Notes: generated by a model from the sequence alone, not told the origin. A stretch of 64,000 nucleotides of DNA from Candidatus Thiodiazotropha sp. (ex Monitilora ramsayi) (GCA_025655595.1 JAHXIO010000001.1:186001-250000), one strand, 5' to 3'; positions 20,574-31,287 are shown, numbered from the stretch's first letter. Made by a program: numbers and translations.

Positions 20574-21569
20574 ATGCAAGCGATAGTTATGAGGGAGACT
20601 GGCGGTCCTGAGGTGTTGGGACTGGAACTGATCTCCGATCCTGAGATTACCTCGCCAACGCAAATCAAGGTCGAAATCAAAGCGGCGGGTGTCAATCCTA
20701 TCGATACCAAGTTGCGCAGCCGGGGGGTATTCCTGCCCGAGGGGCTGCCGGCCATACTGGGGTGTGACGGTGCCGGTGTAGTCGTGGAGGCCGGCAGAGA
20801 GGTCAGCGCTTTACGGGAGGGAGACGAAGTCTGGTTCTGTGACGGCGGGCTGGGAGGTCTTCGTGGTAACTACGCTGAATATGCGGTTATCGAAGAGTCG
20901 GCCTGTTGCAGAAAACCGGCCTCCATCGATTTCGCCCATGCGGCGGCAGCGCCGCTGGTGCTGATTACTGCCTGGGAAGCTTTGTTCGGGCGTGCACACT
21001 TGGTGGAGGGCCAGACGCTCCTGATACACGCGGGCGCCGGTGGCGTCGGTCATGTGGCCATTCAGTTGGCCAAGCAGGTGGGTGCACGGGTATTAACGAC
21101 TGTCAGCAGTCCACAAAAGGCAGAGTTTGTGCGCAGCCTGGGCGCTGACGAGGTGATCAACTATCGCGAGAGCGACTTTGCCCGGGAGGTACTGCGCCTG
21201 ACTGAGGGGGCTGGAGCGGATGTTGTAATCGATACGGTAGGCCCGGAGGTATTCAGGGAGTCGATTGCGGCTACTGCGCACTATGGCGATCTAGTCACGT
21301 TGCTGGATCCCGGGCCAGAGATGGACTGGAAAGAGGCCAGGACAAGGAATCTTCGTGTCGGTTATACCCTGATGCTGACACCGATGCTACGTGATCTGCC
21401 TCAAGCCAGGGCCGATCAGGTCGCTATTCTCAGTAACTGTTCCGAATTTATCGACAGCGGCAGTATCAAGATCAGTCTGTCGGACAGTCTGCCGTTATCG
21501 CAAGCGGCAGCGGCACACCGCCTGATCGAGGGGGGGCACACCCGGGGGAAGATCGTACTCATCCCTTAG
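20574..21569 (+). CDS. Zinc-type alcohol dehydrogenase/quinone oxidoreductase family protein
   Basis: MDR-superfamily sequence; NPIDTKLRSRG, LLIHAGAGGVGHVAIQLAKQVGARVLTTVSS. Confidence 0.92.
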   Translation: MQAIVMRETGGPEVLGLELISDPEITSPTQIKVEIKAAGVNPIDTKLRSRGVFLPEGLPAILGCDGAGVVVEAGREVSALREGDEVWFCDGGLGGLRGNYAEYAVIEESACCRKPASIDFAHAAAAPLVLITAWEALFGRAHLVEGQTLLIHAGAGGVGHVAIQLAKQVGARVLTTVSSPQKAEFVRSLGADEVINYRESDFAREVLRLTEGAGADVVIDTVGPEVFRESIAATAHYGDLVTLLDPGPEMDWKEARTRNLRVGYTLMLTPMLRDLPQARADQVAILSNCSEFIDSGSIKISLSDSLPLSQAAAAHRLIEGGHTRGKIVLIP

Positions 21570-21594
21570 CCGTGTAACCGGAGCAAGTTGAGGC

Positions 21595-23451
21595 ATGATG
21601 CTGAGACTTCTGCAGACAAGATATTACTGGCTCCTGCCACTGGTCTTCTGGCTGGTGGTTGCCGGTGCGTCCATGCTGTGGAATCTGAACCGACTGGAGC
21701 ATGCCATCAGCGACATCGCCATGGAACGGGGCAGGATCATGTATGAGATGGTCAAACAGACCAAGATCAATCCTGTCCTCATGGCTACCGACGCCACTAT
21801 TTTCAAGAAACAGGCCATCGAGCATATCGGTTATCGCGTAGTCTCCTCGCTACCGAAGAACCATGAGAACCAGGCGGATGCTTGGGAGAACAAAGTACTC
21901 GACGGCTTTGCCGATCCATCCGATTTTGCATTCGCGAAGACCGTCCACAACGGTGAAGCGGTGTTTCGCTACATCGGTCCTGTGTTTGTGGATGAGGTTT
22001 GTCTCTCCTGTCATGGCGGAGAGGGTGTCAAAGTGGGTGATCTGCGCGGCGGTATCAGTGTGTTGGTAAAGAGCGGGCCTATCTACGATTCCCAACAAGA
22101 TGCCCGCATGATGATGATCTTCATGCATCTGGCAGGTTTTTTGGTGCTGTCTCTGACTTCGATATTTTTTATGGGTCAGTTACGCACCCAATGGCTGGAA
22201 CTGACGGAGACCCGTGACGAGCTGATGGATAAGGAGAAATTTCTCTCCGATGTCACCAATGCCATGGGTGAAGGCTTTCTGGTGCTCGATATAGAGGGAG
22301 GGGTGACCTACGCCAACCCGGAAAGTGAGCGGCTGCTCGGTTGGCGTGCGGATGAAATGGTGGGAGTAAAATTGATCGATCTGGTCTGTCATGAGAAGAC
22401 GTTGGATTACAATCAGCACCCTATCATGCAGTCACTGCAGGATGGGACCGCGAGACGGGAGGATGACCATATATTCCTGCATAAGGATGGACGTAAAATC
22501 CCTGTCGCTTTCTCAGTCTCCCCGATGTACGAAGGAGAAGCATTGCATGGTGTAGTGATCAACTTTGATGATATCTCCGAGCGTAAAGAGCATGAAGCGG
22601 AGAAGAGTCGTCTGGAACGGGAATTGAATCAGACCCATAAAATGGAAGCGGTCGGTCAACTGGCTGGCGGTATTGCCCATGAGATCAATACGCCGATTCA
22701 ATATGTCGGGGACAATCTGCGATTCATCAAAGATGCCTATGAAGATATCCAGCGTTTATTGGCAGCTTATGCGGATTTACAGGAGCTGGCGGCACAAAAT
22801 AGCGCACTGAGGGAAAAGAGCGATCAAGTGAAGGATGCTCTTGAGGAGGCGGATCTGGACTATCTGGACGAAGAGGTGCCGAAGGCGCTGGAACAGTCGA
22901 TTACCGGTACCGAACAGGTTGCACGTATCGTGCTCGCGATGAAAGAGTTTGCCCATCCAGGCACCAAGAGTCTGGCCCTGGAAGATATCAACCGGCTCAT
23001 CAACAATGCAGTGGCGGTGAGTAAAAACGAGTGGAAATATACTGCAGATACGAGTTTGAAACTGGATCCGGATCTACCTCAGGTTGAATGTCTGGGAGGT
23101 GAGCTTTCCCAGGTGTTGTTAAACCTCATTGTCAATGCCGCTCATGCCATTAAATCGGCAGAATATGAGAGCAAAGGCTTAATCACTATCTCCAGCCACC
23201 AGGTTGATGAGTATGTAGAGGTTCGTGTGGCGGATAACGGCACCGGTATTCCTGTCGCTATACGTGATTCTATTTTCAATCCCTTCTTTACCACCAAGGA
23301 TGTGGGCAAAGGCACCGGTCAGGGATTGGCCATCGCGCAAGATATCGTGGCGGTTAAGCATCAAGGGGAGCTCTTTTTTGAAACCGAAGAGGGGGTTGGC
23401 ACCACATTTATTATCCGTTTACCGCTCAATCGGTCAGAGTCAGTATCCTAG
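21595..23451 (+). CDS. Histidine kinase with periplasmic DUF3365/Tll0287-like heme domain, PAS and HATPase
   Basis: [11 protein letters not shown] (CXXCH), PAS-like [73 protein letters not shown]. Confidence 0.92.
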   Translation: MMLRLLQTRYYWLLPLVFWLVVAGASMLWNLNRLEHAISDIAMERGRIMYEMVKQTKINPVLMATDATIFKKQAIEHIGYRVVSSLPKNHENQADAWENKVLDGFADPSDFAFAKTVHNGEAVFRYIGPVFVDEVCLSCHGGEGVKVGDLRGGISVLVKSGPIYDSQQDARMMMIFMHLAGFLVLSLTSIFFMGQLRTQWLELTETRDELMDKEKFLSDVTNAMGEGFLVLDIEGGVTYANPESERLLGWRADEMVGVKLIDLVCHEKTLDYNQHPIMQSLQDGTARREDDHIFLHKDGRKIPVAFSVSPMYEGEALHGVVINFDDISERKEHEAEKSRLERELNQTHKMEAVGQLAGGIAHEINTPIQYVGDNLRFIKDAYEDIQRLLAAYADLQELAAQNSALREKSDQVKDALEEADLDYLDEEVPKALEQSITGTEQVARIVLAMKEFAHPGTKSLALEDINRLINNAVAVSKNEWKYTADTSLKLDPDLPQVECLGGELSQVLLNLIVNAAHAIKSAEYESKGLITISSHQVDEYVEVRVADNGTGIPVAIRDSIFNPFFTTKDVGKGTGQGLAIAQDIVAVKHQGELFFETEEGVGTTFIIRLPLNRSESVS

Positions 23452-23560
23452 CCCAAACTTGACTGGAACGGATCGTTGAAGCGCAAGACCGACAGTAAGG
23501 ATTTGATGTGATTAAGTCTGTTCCCGGCTGCCGGTATGAGGTGAACCGGCGCTGGATCGG

Positions 23561-24712
23561 TTACATTTGAGTGATGCGAAAGACCCTGATTTTGCCGTTG
23601 ACGACACCGCTCTCTTCGGCTGCCAGTAGCCTGAACAGAACCGCCTGACTCAACACCTGTCCTTTGGCGATCAAGAGTACACCGCTCTCCGTCGAAACCG
23701 GCTGATCGAGGATAAGTCCCGGCTCCAATTCGGCAATCGCCAGATTCAGTACCTCGAGTTTCTGGTTCTTCGAGCCGATGGCGAGGGTCTCTACCAGAAC
23801 GGGATCGTAAAGCTCGGGATTCTCCTTGAGGGATTCGATCGCAGCAGTTTCGTCCTTTCCCTGAGTGACCAGCTGATCATAAGCATTTGCAACTTTGAGA
23901 ATCTGACCACCCAGTGTCGCTTTCTGTGAATTGTCGAGCTTACCCTGAAAATCGAGTCGGCCGATGCTGTCGTGTTGCTTTTCCACCATCTCCGAGACGA
24001 TTTCGAGTCTTGGGATATGCTTCAGGAGTCGTGCCCCTACCGCCGGATGACTCCTAAAAAGCTGCCGCTCGCTACTACTCAATTTTTCCCCGCTGCCCAG
24101 CTTGCCAATCAATTCCTGGGGTAGGCTGATGAAGCCGATGTGGCAGAGCATGGCCGCCAGGTCATAGTGCCAGCCGTCCTCCAGTGAGAGTGATTGCACG
24201 ATTGTGTGGACATGCCGCTTGATCCTTGTCGATTGGCTGAAGGCTGTCGGGTTCACCATACTGAGAAGATCGGCCAGTAGATCCACCGCGCCCTTGAGCG
24301 TTTTATTGAGCAGGATCTTTTCGGCTGATTGCAAGCGGTACTGCTGGATACTGTCGATGATGACTTGATAGAGCTGCTCGGTCTCCACCGGCTTGTTGAG
24401 GAAACGAAAGATATTGCCGTCGTTGACGGCATCGATGGCCACATCCAGGTTGGCGTTGCCCGTTAGCATGATGCGTATGGTATTCGGTGAGATGCTCCTT
24501 ACCCTGGAGAGAAATTCGATACCGTTCATATTGGGCATCTGCATATCGGAGATGACCACGGCGAATGGTCCACCGTCTCGAACCGCCTGTACGCCGTCCG
24601 CGCCGCTTGTGGCAGTTTCCAGAGTCAGGCGTTTGCGGAATTGCCGCCGAAATGAGTCGAGCAGGTTCCTGTCATCATCGACCATCAAGACCTTTTCGGA
24701 AGGTTTATCCAT
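23561..24712 (-). CDS. Response regulator with degenerate HD-GYP-like output domain
   Basis: Receiver KVLMVDDDRNLLDSFRR...ISDMQMPNMNGIEFL; output AAMLCHIGFISLPQEL in place of canonical HDIGK. Confidence 0.85.
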   Translation of the reverse strand: MDKPSEKVLMVDDDRNLLDSFRRQFRKRLTLETATSGADGVQAVRDGGPFAVVISDMQMPNMNGIEFLSRVRSISPNTIRIMLTGNANLDVAIDAVNDGNIFRFLNKPVETEQLYQVIIDSIQQYRLQSAEKILLNKTLKGAVDLLADLLSMVNPTAFSQSTRIKRHVHTIVQSLSLEDGWHYDLAAMLCHIGFISLPQELIGKLGSGEKLSSSERQLFRSHPAVGARLLKHIPRLEIVSEMVEKQHDSIGRLDFQGKLDNSQKATLGGQILKVANAYDQLVTQGKDETAAIESLKENPELYDPVLVETLAIGSKNQKLEVLNLAIAELEPGLILDQPVSTESGVLLIAKGQVLSQAVLFRLLAAEESGVVNGKIRVFRITQM

Positions 24713-25907
24713 CGACTATCTCCGTGGCGAATGCATGCCACTGGGTGAACGCTTCGTGGGTTAGCAACGATTGTAGATGGTCCGTGTCGTAATGTACCTT
24801 TTCGGCATCACTGCCCAACGCGTGGAGCAGGAGGTTGGCCGCATAAACAATCAGGCAGACGGTACTCCGAGAAGACTGGCGCTCGGGTGAATGATGCAGG
24901 GCGACCGCTTCCACTGCTGAGAAAGGCAGACCCCAAAGACCCATCAGATAGGCACCCAGGGTTGCATGGGAACACCAGATGGATTCGGACTCTACCAGAT
25001 AGAGGGGCACTCCCTGTCGTCTGGACTGGCGGATAATGCGTCGGTATTCATTGCTGTCACAGGTCGCGAGCACCACTTTTCCCAAGTCGTGCAGCATGCC
25101 GGCAAGCATAGGGATCTCACATTCCTGAGGACTCATTCCCGTTGCCTGTGCGAGACGCTTCGAGAGTGTCGCGACGGCAATACTGTGCTGCCAGAGTGTG
25201 TCCAGCTCGAACTCCTCCATCAGGCTCTCATCGAGTTGTGCGAAGATGCCTGCGGTCAAGGCAAGATTGGTCACTGTTTCCGTGCCCAGCAGAGAGACCG
25301 CATGTTCCGGTGATGCGATCTGCTGAGGAAGACCGAAAAAGGCGGAGTTGACCATCTGTAGTATCTTGGCAGACATGCCGATGTCCTGGGCGACGATCAT
25401 TCCGATATCTTTCACCGTGGCAGATTCTGACTGGAGCGCAGTGATCAGCCGTTGATAGGTCTGGGGCAGGCTGGGGAGCTTATCCAGGCTGTTGACCAGC
25501 GCTTCCATGGCCGGGTTGCCAATAGATTCCCTCAGTCGACTGACCCGTTTCAATGTCGCAACCAGGTCGTCTTTACTGCAAGGTTTTGCTATGAACTGGT
25601 GGGCATACTGCACCGTCTCCTGCGCAGGGGTGCGTAGCGCTTGTCCGGAGAAGAGGAGGCGGGTGGTGCGGGGGAAGCGTTGATGTATTTGCTTGAGCAG
25701 CTCGCTACCGCTGCTGCCTGTTAGCTGGGTTTCACAAACGACGATGTCCACCTCGAGTTGTGTCATGATCTCCATCGCCGAGACGGCGTCTTCGGCGAAG
25801 TACATGATCCATTCTTTGCGGTAATCGCGCAGATTGCGCTTTAGTGACTGCAGTTGATTGCTGTCACTGTCGACGAAGAGGATGACACTGCTATTTTGGT
25901 GTTGCAT
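24705..25907 (-). CDS. Response regulator with HDOD output domain
   Basis: Receiver domain followed by LPSLPQTYQRLITALQSESATVKDIGMIVAQDIGMSAKILQMVNSAFFG...MLAGMLHDLGKVVL; overlaps next gene by 8 nt. Confidence 0.9.
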   Translation of the reverse strand: MQHQNSSVILFVDSDSNQLQSLKRNLRDYRKEWIMYFAEDAVSAMEIMTQLEVDIVVCETQLTGSSGSELLKQIHQRFPRTTRLLFSGQALRTPAQETVQYAHQFIAKPCSKDDLVATLKRVSRLRESIGNPAMEALVNSLDKLPSLPQTYQRLITALQSESATVKDIGMIVAQDIGMSAKILQMVNSAFFGLPQQIASPEHAVSLLGTETVTNLALTAGIFAQLDESLMEEFELDTLWQHSIAVATLSKRLAQATGMSPQECEIPMLAGMLHDLGKVVLATCDSNEYRRIIRQSRRQGVPLYLVESESIWCSHATLGAYLMGLWGLPFSAVEAVALHHSPERQSSRSTVCLIVYAANLLLHALGSDAEKVHYDTDHLQSLLTHEAFTQWHAFATEIVDG

Positions 25908-26140
25908 GTTTCAACTGCGCCTGACTTTGTCTGGTTTCTGGCGCAGCTCCTTGATATTTCGCCGGCGTTTACCGGATGTTTCCTACATGCCTGTGCTGAA
26001 GCGACAGACGTAATCGCTTCAGCGTATCGTTTTCAATACTATATTGCTATATCGGTATGACAGCAGATAATCTTGAGCTTCAAGCAGGTTTTATTTGGGG
26101 TTTTTCCTGGTATCGGTTTTATTTCAGGTAGAAGTTGTTT

Positions 26141-26587
26141 TTACTTATCCCGACTCACTAGCAAAACTACACCCTGGACACCCGTGACTCTTACTTGGGT
26201 GCCAGCAGGACAATCCTCGCCGTTGATCTTCCAGGTGCTGTCGTCGACACGGATTTTGCCTTCGCCATTGACGATAGGTTCGTGCAGTGTGAATGTGCGG
26301 TCAAGATACTGCTCACCCCGCCGGTTGAGATGGGGTTGATCGGTTTCAATCGGCCGGCGCTGGAGAAATGCACGTACGGCAACAATGGTGGCCACACTGA
26401 GCAAGGCGAACAGTAGGATCTGTACCTGCCAACCGAGATCAGGGAATACCAGCAGCATCAGTCCGACCGCTCCCGCGGCGAGACCCAGCCAGAGCAGAAA
26501 AGCACCGGGAGAGAAAACCTCAAGGATCATCAGCAGCACCGCCAGGATCAACCAGTGCCAGTAATCGAGCTGGGAGAGCCACTGCAT
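26141..26587 (-). CDS. NfeD family membrane protein
   Basis: TM-rich N-terminus, C-terminal OB-fold (GRTFTLHEPIVNGEGKIRVDDSTWKINGEDCPAGTQVRVTGVQGVVLLV-like); paired with SPFH gene. Confidence 0.9.
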   Translation of the reverse strand: MQWLSQLDYWHWLILAVLLMILEVFSPGAFLLWLGLAAGAVGLMLLVFPDLGWQVQILLFALLSVATIVAVRAFLQRRPIETDQPHLNRRGEQYLDRTFTLHEPIVNGEGKIRVDDSTWKINGEDCPAGTQVRVTGVQGVVLLVSRDK

Positions 26588-27522
26588 CAGCCTGCTCCTC
26601 CCGTCCCTTTCTTATCCAGGGCCTGCTTTGCGATCTCACCGATTCCTGCGATGGATCCAATCAGGCTCGAAGCCTCCAATGGCATCATGATGATTTTTTG
26701 GTTTTCGGCGGCAGCAATCTGCTGCAGGGCGTCGGTGTATTTCTGTGCCACGAAGTAGTTGATGGCATTCACATCGCCCTTGGCGATCGCCTCTGAAACC
26801 ACTGTGGTCGCTTTGCCTTCCGCCTCCGCCAGGCGCTCACGGGCCTCGGCTTCCCGGAATGCGGCTTCCTTTTCACCTTCCGCCTCCAGGATGGCAGCCT
26901 GCTTTTCGCCCTCGGCTTTAAGGATGGCGGATTGACGCAGGCCCTCCGCCTCCAGAATGGCGGCGCGTTTTTCCCGTTCAGCCTTCATCTGCCTTGCCAT
27001 GGCGTCGACCAGGTCTCGTGGGGGTGAGATGTCCTTGATTTCGATACGGGTCACTTTGACCCCCCAGGGCGTGGTGGCATCATCCACAACGGTCAACAGT
27101 TGGGTGTTTATGGTATCGCGCTGAGAGAGCAGTTGGTCCAGATCCATGGAACCCATCACTGTTCGGATATTGGTCATGGTCAGGTTGAGGATGGCGCTGT
27201 AGAGGTTGTTCACTTCATAGGCGGCCTGGGAGGCGTCCAGGACCTGAAAGAAGATTACTCCATCCACTGTCACCATGGCGTTGTCCCTGGTGATGACCTC
27301 CTGGGACGGCACGTCGAGCACTTGCTCCATCATATTCATCTTTTTACCGATCTGATCGATGACCGGGACGATGAGATTAAGTCCCGGGCGTAGCGTTTTG
27401 GTGTAACGCCCAAAACGCTCGACTGTGTACTCGTTTCCCTGGGGTATACGTTTAGCGCCGAGTACGACAAGAACGACAGCAAAGGCCAGGACGGCAAGCA
27501 CGAAAATATCCATATGATTCAT
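26587..27522 (-). CDS. SPFH/band 7 (stomatin-like, QmcA-type) protein
   Basis: [70 protein letters not shown]. Confidence 0.95.
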   Translation of the reverse strand: MNHMDIFVLAVLAFAVVLVVLGAKRIPQGNEYTVERFGRYTKTLRPGLNLIVPVIDQIGKKMNMMEQVLDVPSQEVITRDNAMVTVDGVIFFQVLDASQAAYEVNNLYSAILNLTMTNIRTVMGSMDLDQLLSQRDTINTQLLTVVDDATTPWGVKVTRIEIKDISPPRDLVDAMARQMKAEREKRAAILEAEGLRQSAILKAEGEKQAAILEAEGEKEAAFREAEARERLAEAEGKATTVVSEAIAKGDVNAINYFVAQKYTDALQQIAAAENQKIIMMPLEASSLIGSIAGIGEIAKQALDKKGTGGAG

Positions 27523-27620
27523 CCTCTGATCGGGTTGTTATGGTGCAAAGATGCTTGATCCTTTGTCCGATTGCAATCTACTGCGTTGGTGGTCTGGCGG
27601 CTTCATGCCAAAATAGCCAG

Positions 27621-28355
27621 ATGAAGTCATATGAAAAACCCCCAAAATCGTTACTGCGAAAAGTCGGCCGGGCTATTGCCGATTTCGATATGATCCGGGA
27701 GGGTGACCGCATCCTCCTCGGTGTCTCCGGTGGTAAGGATTCGCTCTCCCTGTTGCAGATTCTTTGCCACCTGAAGACCTATGCGCCGGTTCGTTTCGAT
27801 TTGGGCGTGATCACCGTCGATCCTGAGGTTGAGGGCTTCGATCCCGCGCCTCTCAAGGCTTACTACGATGAGTTGGGCGTGCCCTGGCAGTATGCTGAGC
27901 AGCCGATTATGGAGGAGGCGGCCAGGAATATGGATGGCGACTCATTCTGTGCCTATTGTGCAAGGATGAAGCGGGGCATCATGTATAGCGCCTGTCGAAG
28001 AGAGGGCTACAATGTATTGGCATTGGGCCAGCATCTGGACGATCTTGCGGAGAGTTTGATGATGTCCCTGTTCCATGGCGGGCAGCTTCGCACCATGAAG
28101 GCGCACTACCTCAATGATGCAGGCGACATTCGCATCATTCGTCCGCTGGTCTATTGTCGTGAAACCCAGACGGGGGCATTTGCCGTTGAAGCGGGCTTGC
28201 CGGTCATCCCCGACAGCTGTCCCGCCTGTTTCACCGCGCCTACCCAGCGTGCTTATATGAAAGCGCTTCTGGCGACGGAGGAGCGAAAAAACAGCCATCT
28301 GTTCGCCAATATGCTGCATGCAATGAAACCTTTGATGGATGAAACGCCACCATGA
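27621..28355 (+). CDS. ttcA: tRNA 2-thiocytidine(32) synthetase TtcA-like protein
   Basis: PP-loop GVSGGKDSLSLL, CAYCARMKRG and CPAC cysteine motifs; HHLDD-like GQHLDDLAES. Start ATG at 27621. Confidence 0.85.
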   Translation: MKSYEKPPKSLLRKVGRAIADFDMIREGDRILLGVSGGKDSLSLLQILCHLKTYAPVRFDLGVITVDPEVEGFDPAPLKAYYDELGVPWQYAEQPIMEEAARNMDGDSFCAYCARMKRGIMYSACRREGYNVLALGQHLDDLAESLMMSLFHGGQLRTMKAHYLNDAGDIRIIRPLVYCRETQTGAFAVEAGLPVIPDSCPACFTAPTQRAYMKALLATEERKNSHLFANMLHAMKPLMDETPP

Positions 28356-28810
28356 AAATTAAACACATATCCATTCCGACCAAGGTAGCAAGGCCGGACA
28401 TGCTGGTGGGTGATGTGATGACGGAGTGTGTTGAAAAGGATGTGCCGGGGATCCCTTTTGTAGATGCGGAGGGAAAGCTTACCGGCCGTTTCTCTGTCAG
28501 GCATCTGTTCCTGCTCTGCTGTATTCCGCAAGATATTATACAGGGTGCCCACCTCCTTGGAGACGATATTGAGGCTCTCGATTTTCCCCATGTCCAGGCG
28601 GACGAACTGATGGCGCGAAAAGTGGATGAGTTCATTTTTCCTGATGCCATCCGTCTTTCGCCCAATTTTCAGGCAATCAAGGCGCTTGCCATCATGGAGA
28701 AGTACAACACGGAATATCTTTTTGTGACTGAGGATGAAGATTACCAGGGAGTCGTCACCCGCCTGAGCATTGCCAAGGCGATCGTTACTAAAGTCTGCTG
28801 TGTCGAATAG
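28352..28810 (+). CDS. CBS-domain protein
   Basis: DVMTECVEKDVPGIPFVDAEGKLTGRFSVRHLF and second CBS-like repeat; ATGA overlap with ttcA stop. Confidence 0.85.
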   Translation: MKIKHISIPTKVARPDMLVGDVMTECVEKDVPGIPFVDAEGKLTGRFSVRHLFLLCCIPQDIIQGAHLLGDDIEALDFPHVQADELMARKVDEFIFPDAIRLSPNFQAIKALAIMEKYNTEYLFVTEDEDYQGVVTRLSIAKAIVTKVCCVE

Positions 28811-28816
28811 CTGATC

Positions 28817-30127
28817 ATGGATAACGTCACACTGGATATGTGGATCTCCGCTGCCGTGCTGGTAGTGGCCTACACACTCATATTCTCGGAGGTATTGCAT
28901 CGAACCATCGCTGCCCTGCTCGGTGCAGTGATCATGATCGGTGTCGGTATGTATATGGGCTTCTATTCACAAGAGGCGGCCATGCTGGCAGTGGATGGCA
29001 ACACTATACTTCTTCTCGCCGCCATGATGATGCTGGTGGCGCTGTTGAGACCTACCGGTGCTTTCGATTACGCGGCGGTGCATATCACACATTGGGCCAA
29101 GGGAAACCCCAAGCTGCTTTTAATCTATCTCAGTCTGGCTGTGAGCCTGATCAGTATGATTCTCGACAATGTCACTACCGTTATCGTGTTTGCGCCCTTG
29201 ACGGTTTTGATCTGTCGTCTGCTCAAGATCAATCCCATGCCCTATCTGATGGCTGAGGCGATGTTGTCCAATATCGGCGGTGCGGCAACCCTTGTGGGTG
29301 ATCCGCCCAACCTGATGATCGGCAGTGCGGCGGACATCAGCTTCAATTCTTTTGTGCTGCACATGGGTTTCCCCGTGCTTGTGGTGTGGTTGGGCACGGT
29401 AGGGTTGATGCTGTTTCTCTTTCGTGATCAGCTGACGGATGGCGGTAGTGACCCAAAAACCCTGGTTGCCACTCACGCCATCAAGGATGTTGAGGGATTA
29501 AAGCGGATTCTTTTGTCGCTTGGGGTTGTGGTGGTACTGTTTTTTATTCACCACACACTTCATGTTCTACCTGCCTATGCCTCCTTTATCGGTCTCAGTC
29601 TGGCACTTATACTGATGCGCCCCGATATGGAAAAACTCTTCAGTGCGGTCAATTGGTCGGTCCTCTTCTTCTTTGCCGCCCTGTTCATGATCGTTGGCGG
29701 CGTGGAAGCGTCAGGGCTGCTGGATCTGCTGGGCCATGAACTGGCCAAGTTGGCGAAGGATCCGCAGATGCTGCTGCTGACCGGGCTCCTGCTGATGTGG
29801 GTCGCAGCGATTCTCAGTGCCGTAGTGGACAACATCCCTTTTACCGTCACGATGATTCCCATCATTCTGGGATTGGAGAGTAGCGGCGTCAACATCGCCC
29901 CCCTCTGGTGGGCATTGGCATTGGGTGTCGGGTTGGGCGGTAACGGTACCCATATCGGCGCCACGGCCAATATCATTGCCGTTAGCGAGTCTGAAAAGAG
30001 CGGCATGCCTGAAGCGAAAATTACTCCCTTGGTGTGGATGCGGACCGGTATGCCGGTGATGTTTTTCGGATTGATCCTTGCCAGTGCCGTCTACTGGATT
30101 TTCTTTGAGATGTTTACAACCATTTGA
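28817..30127 (+). CDS. ArsB/NhaD (SLC13/IT superfamily) ion transporter
   Basis: 436 aa multi-TM; SMILDNVTTVIVFAPLTVLICRLL, SNIGGAATLVGDPPNLMIGSAADISF, NGTHIGATANIIAVSESEK. Confidence 0.92.
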   Translation: MDNVTLDMWISAAVLVVAYTLIFSEVLHRTIAALLGAVIMIGVGMYMGFYSQEAAMLAVDGNTILLLAAMMMLVALLRPTGAFDYAAVHITHWAKGNPKLLLIYLSLAVSLISMILDNVTTVIVFAPLTVLICRLLKINPMPYLMAEAMLSNIGGAATLVGDPPNLMIGSAADISFNSFVLHMGFPVLVVWLGTVGLMLFLFRDQLTDGGSDPKTLVATHAIKDVEGLKRILLSLGVVVVLFFIHHTLHVLPAYASFIGLSLALILMRPDMEKLFSAVNWSVLFFFAALFMIVGGVEASGLLDLLGHELAKLAKDPQMLLLTGLLLMWVAAILSAVVDNIPFTVTMIPIILGLESSGVNIAPLWWALALGVGLGGNGTHIGATANIIAVSESEKSGMPEAKITPLVWMRTGMPVMFFGLILASAVYWIFFEMFTTI

Positions 30128-30271
30128 GTGTTTTACACGGCAATTGCGTCTGTTGATGTGGAATCTTCTCCTGCCGTCCAGTCAACAGACTGACTCTCCC
30201 GATCCTCTCAAACTTGTAAAGCCGGCGCGAAATACCACAGGCAGAGCATCTGTATATGGGCAGGGATTTTC

Positions 30272-30300
30272 TTGACTGTTTTCCTGGGTATTTCTATAGG
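30272..30300 (+). promoter_or_regulatory. Candidate sigma70 promoter
   Basis: TTGACT-N17-TATAGG, 39 nt upstream of ATG at 30339. Confidence 0.55.
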
Positions 30301-30338
30301 TAGTGAAAGAGCGTAATTCAACACGGGAGATTTGACCC

Positions 30339-30548
30339 ATGAATATCCGTACCACAACCGATCCCATCACTCTCCGCGAAGTGCCGAACCCCGAACAACA
30401 TCCCTGTCTTTATGAGGGAGATGGAGAGAACGGTGTCGAGATCTATTTCGAGAGTGAGGAGACTAAGCGGATGTACATCGACATGGAGCTGGAAGACTCG
30501 AAAGTGATTATCGGCGATGACACTGACGACTATGTCGCCCAGGGATAA
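30339..30548 (+). CDS. Small acidic hypothetical protein
   Basis: 69 aa with near-consensus promoter and GGGAGA upstream; adjacent to 30554 gene. Confidence 0.65.
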   Translation: MNIRTTTDPITLREVPNPEQHPCLYEGDGENGVEIYFESEETKRMYIDMELEDSKVIIGDDTDDYVAQG

Positions 30549-30553
30549 ATGCC

Positions 30554-31063
30554 ATGATCTTGAGACGTCTCTATCTGTTGGTGCCGGGAAGGTCTCACGC
30601 CGATGCGGTGGTGAGGGATCTGATGGCAGAACGCATCAGTCGCAAACATATACATACCATCGCCAAACCGGGTGTGGATATTGAGGGACTGCCCGAAGCG
30701 ACACTTAGGCAACGCAGTGACTTTGGTGCAAAGGTGGAACGCTGGTTCTGGGATATGAATCTGTTGGTCTTTTTTGCCGCGCTGGCATTGCTGTTAATAG
30801 CGCTTTGGCTGGGTGCCTGGCTCTGGGTGGTTGGTGCCGCAATCGTAGCAGTTACAAATGTGGTTCTGGGTTATCTCTTTGCCGGACATGTACCGAAAAC
30901 CCATGTCGAAGATTGTCTGACCCCTCTGCGACATGGAGAAATTCTCCTGCTGGTCGACGTACCTCGTTGGCGGATTACGCAAATTGAGCGAAATATCCGT
31001 CAAAGCCATCCCGAGGTCGAGATCGGTGGTGTTGGCTGGGGACTGGATGCCCTGGGTATCTAA
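30554..31063 (+). CDS. Hypothetical membrane protein (two TM helices)
   Basis: 169 aa, central LLVFFAALALLLIALWLGAWLWVVGAAIVAVTNVVLGYLF hydrophobic region; followed by intrinsic terminator. Confidence 0.7.
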   Translation: MILRRLYLLVPGRSHADAVVRDLMAERISRKHIHTIAKPGVDIEGLPEATLRQRSDFGAKVERWFWDMNLLVFFAALALLLIALWLGAWLWVVGAAIVAVTNVVLGYLFAGHVPKTHVEDCLTPLRHGEILLLVDVPRWRITQIERNIRQSHPEVEIGGVGWGLDALGI

Positions 31064-31088
31064 TCTTCATAGTCCACCGGCCCAACAA

Positions 31089-31121
31089 GGGCGGTGCGCC
31101 CGCACCGCCCGGTTTTTTTTT
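31089..31121 (+). terminator. Intrinsic terminator
   Basis: GGGCGGTGCG-CC-CGCACCGCCC perfect 10-bp stem followed by GG and a 9-T run. Confidence 0.9.
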
Positions 31122-31287
31122 CATATAACTTGCAAGCCTCGGTCAAAATATATTGGCTAGGAGAAATCCTGCCGAATAGCGTCGTTTAGGAATTCAGGCA
31201 TCTACTGCATCTTTCCTCTGACTCGCCGTGGTAGACTTTGGCGTCAAGTCAACAGTCTGTCACGATCGCCATCACAGCGAGGGAAGC

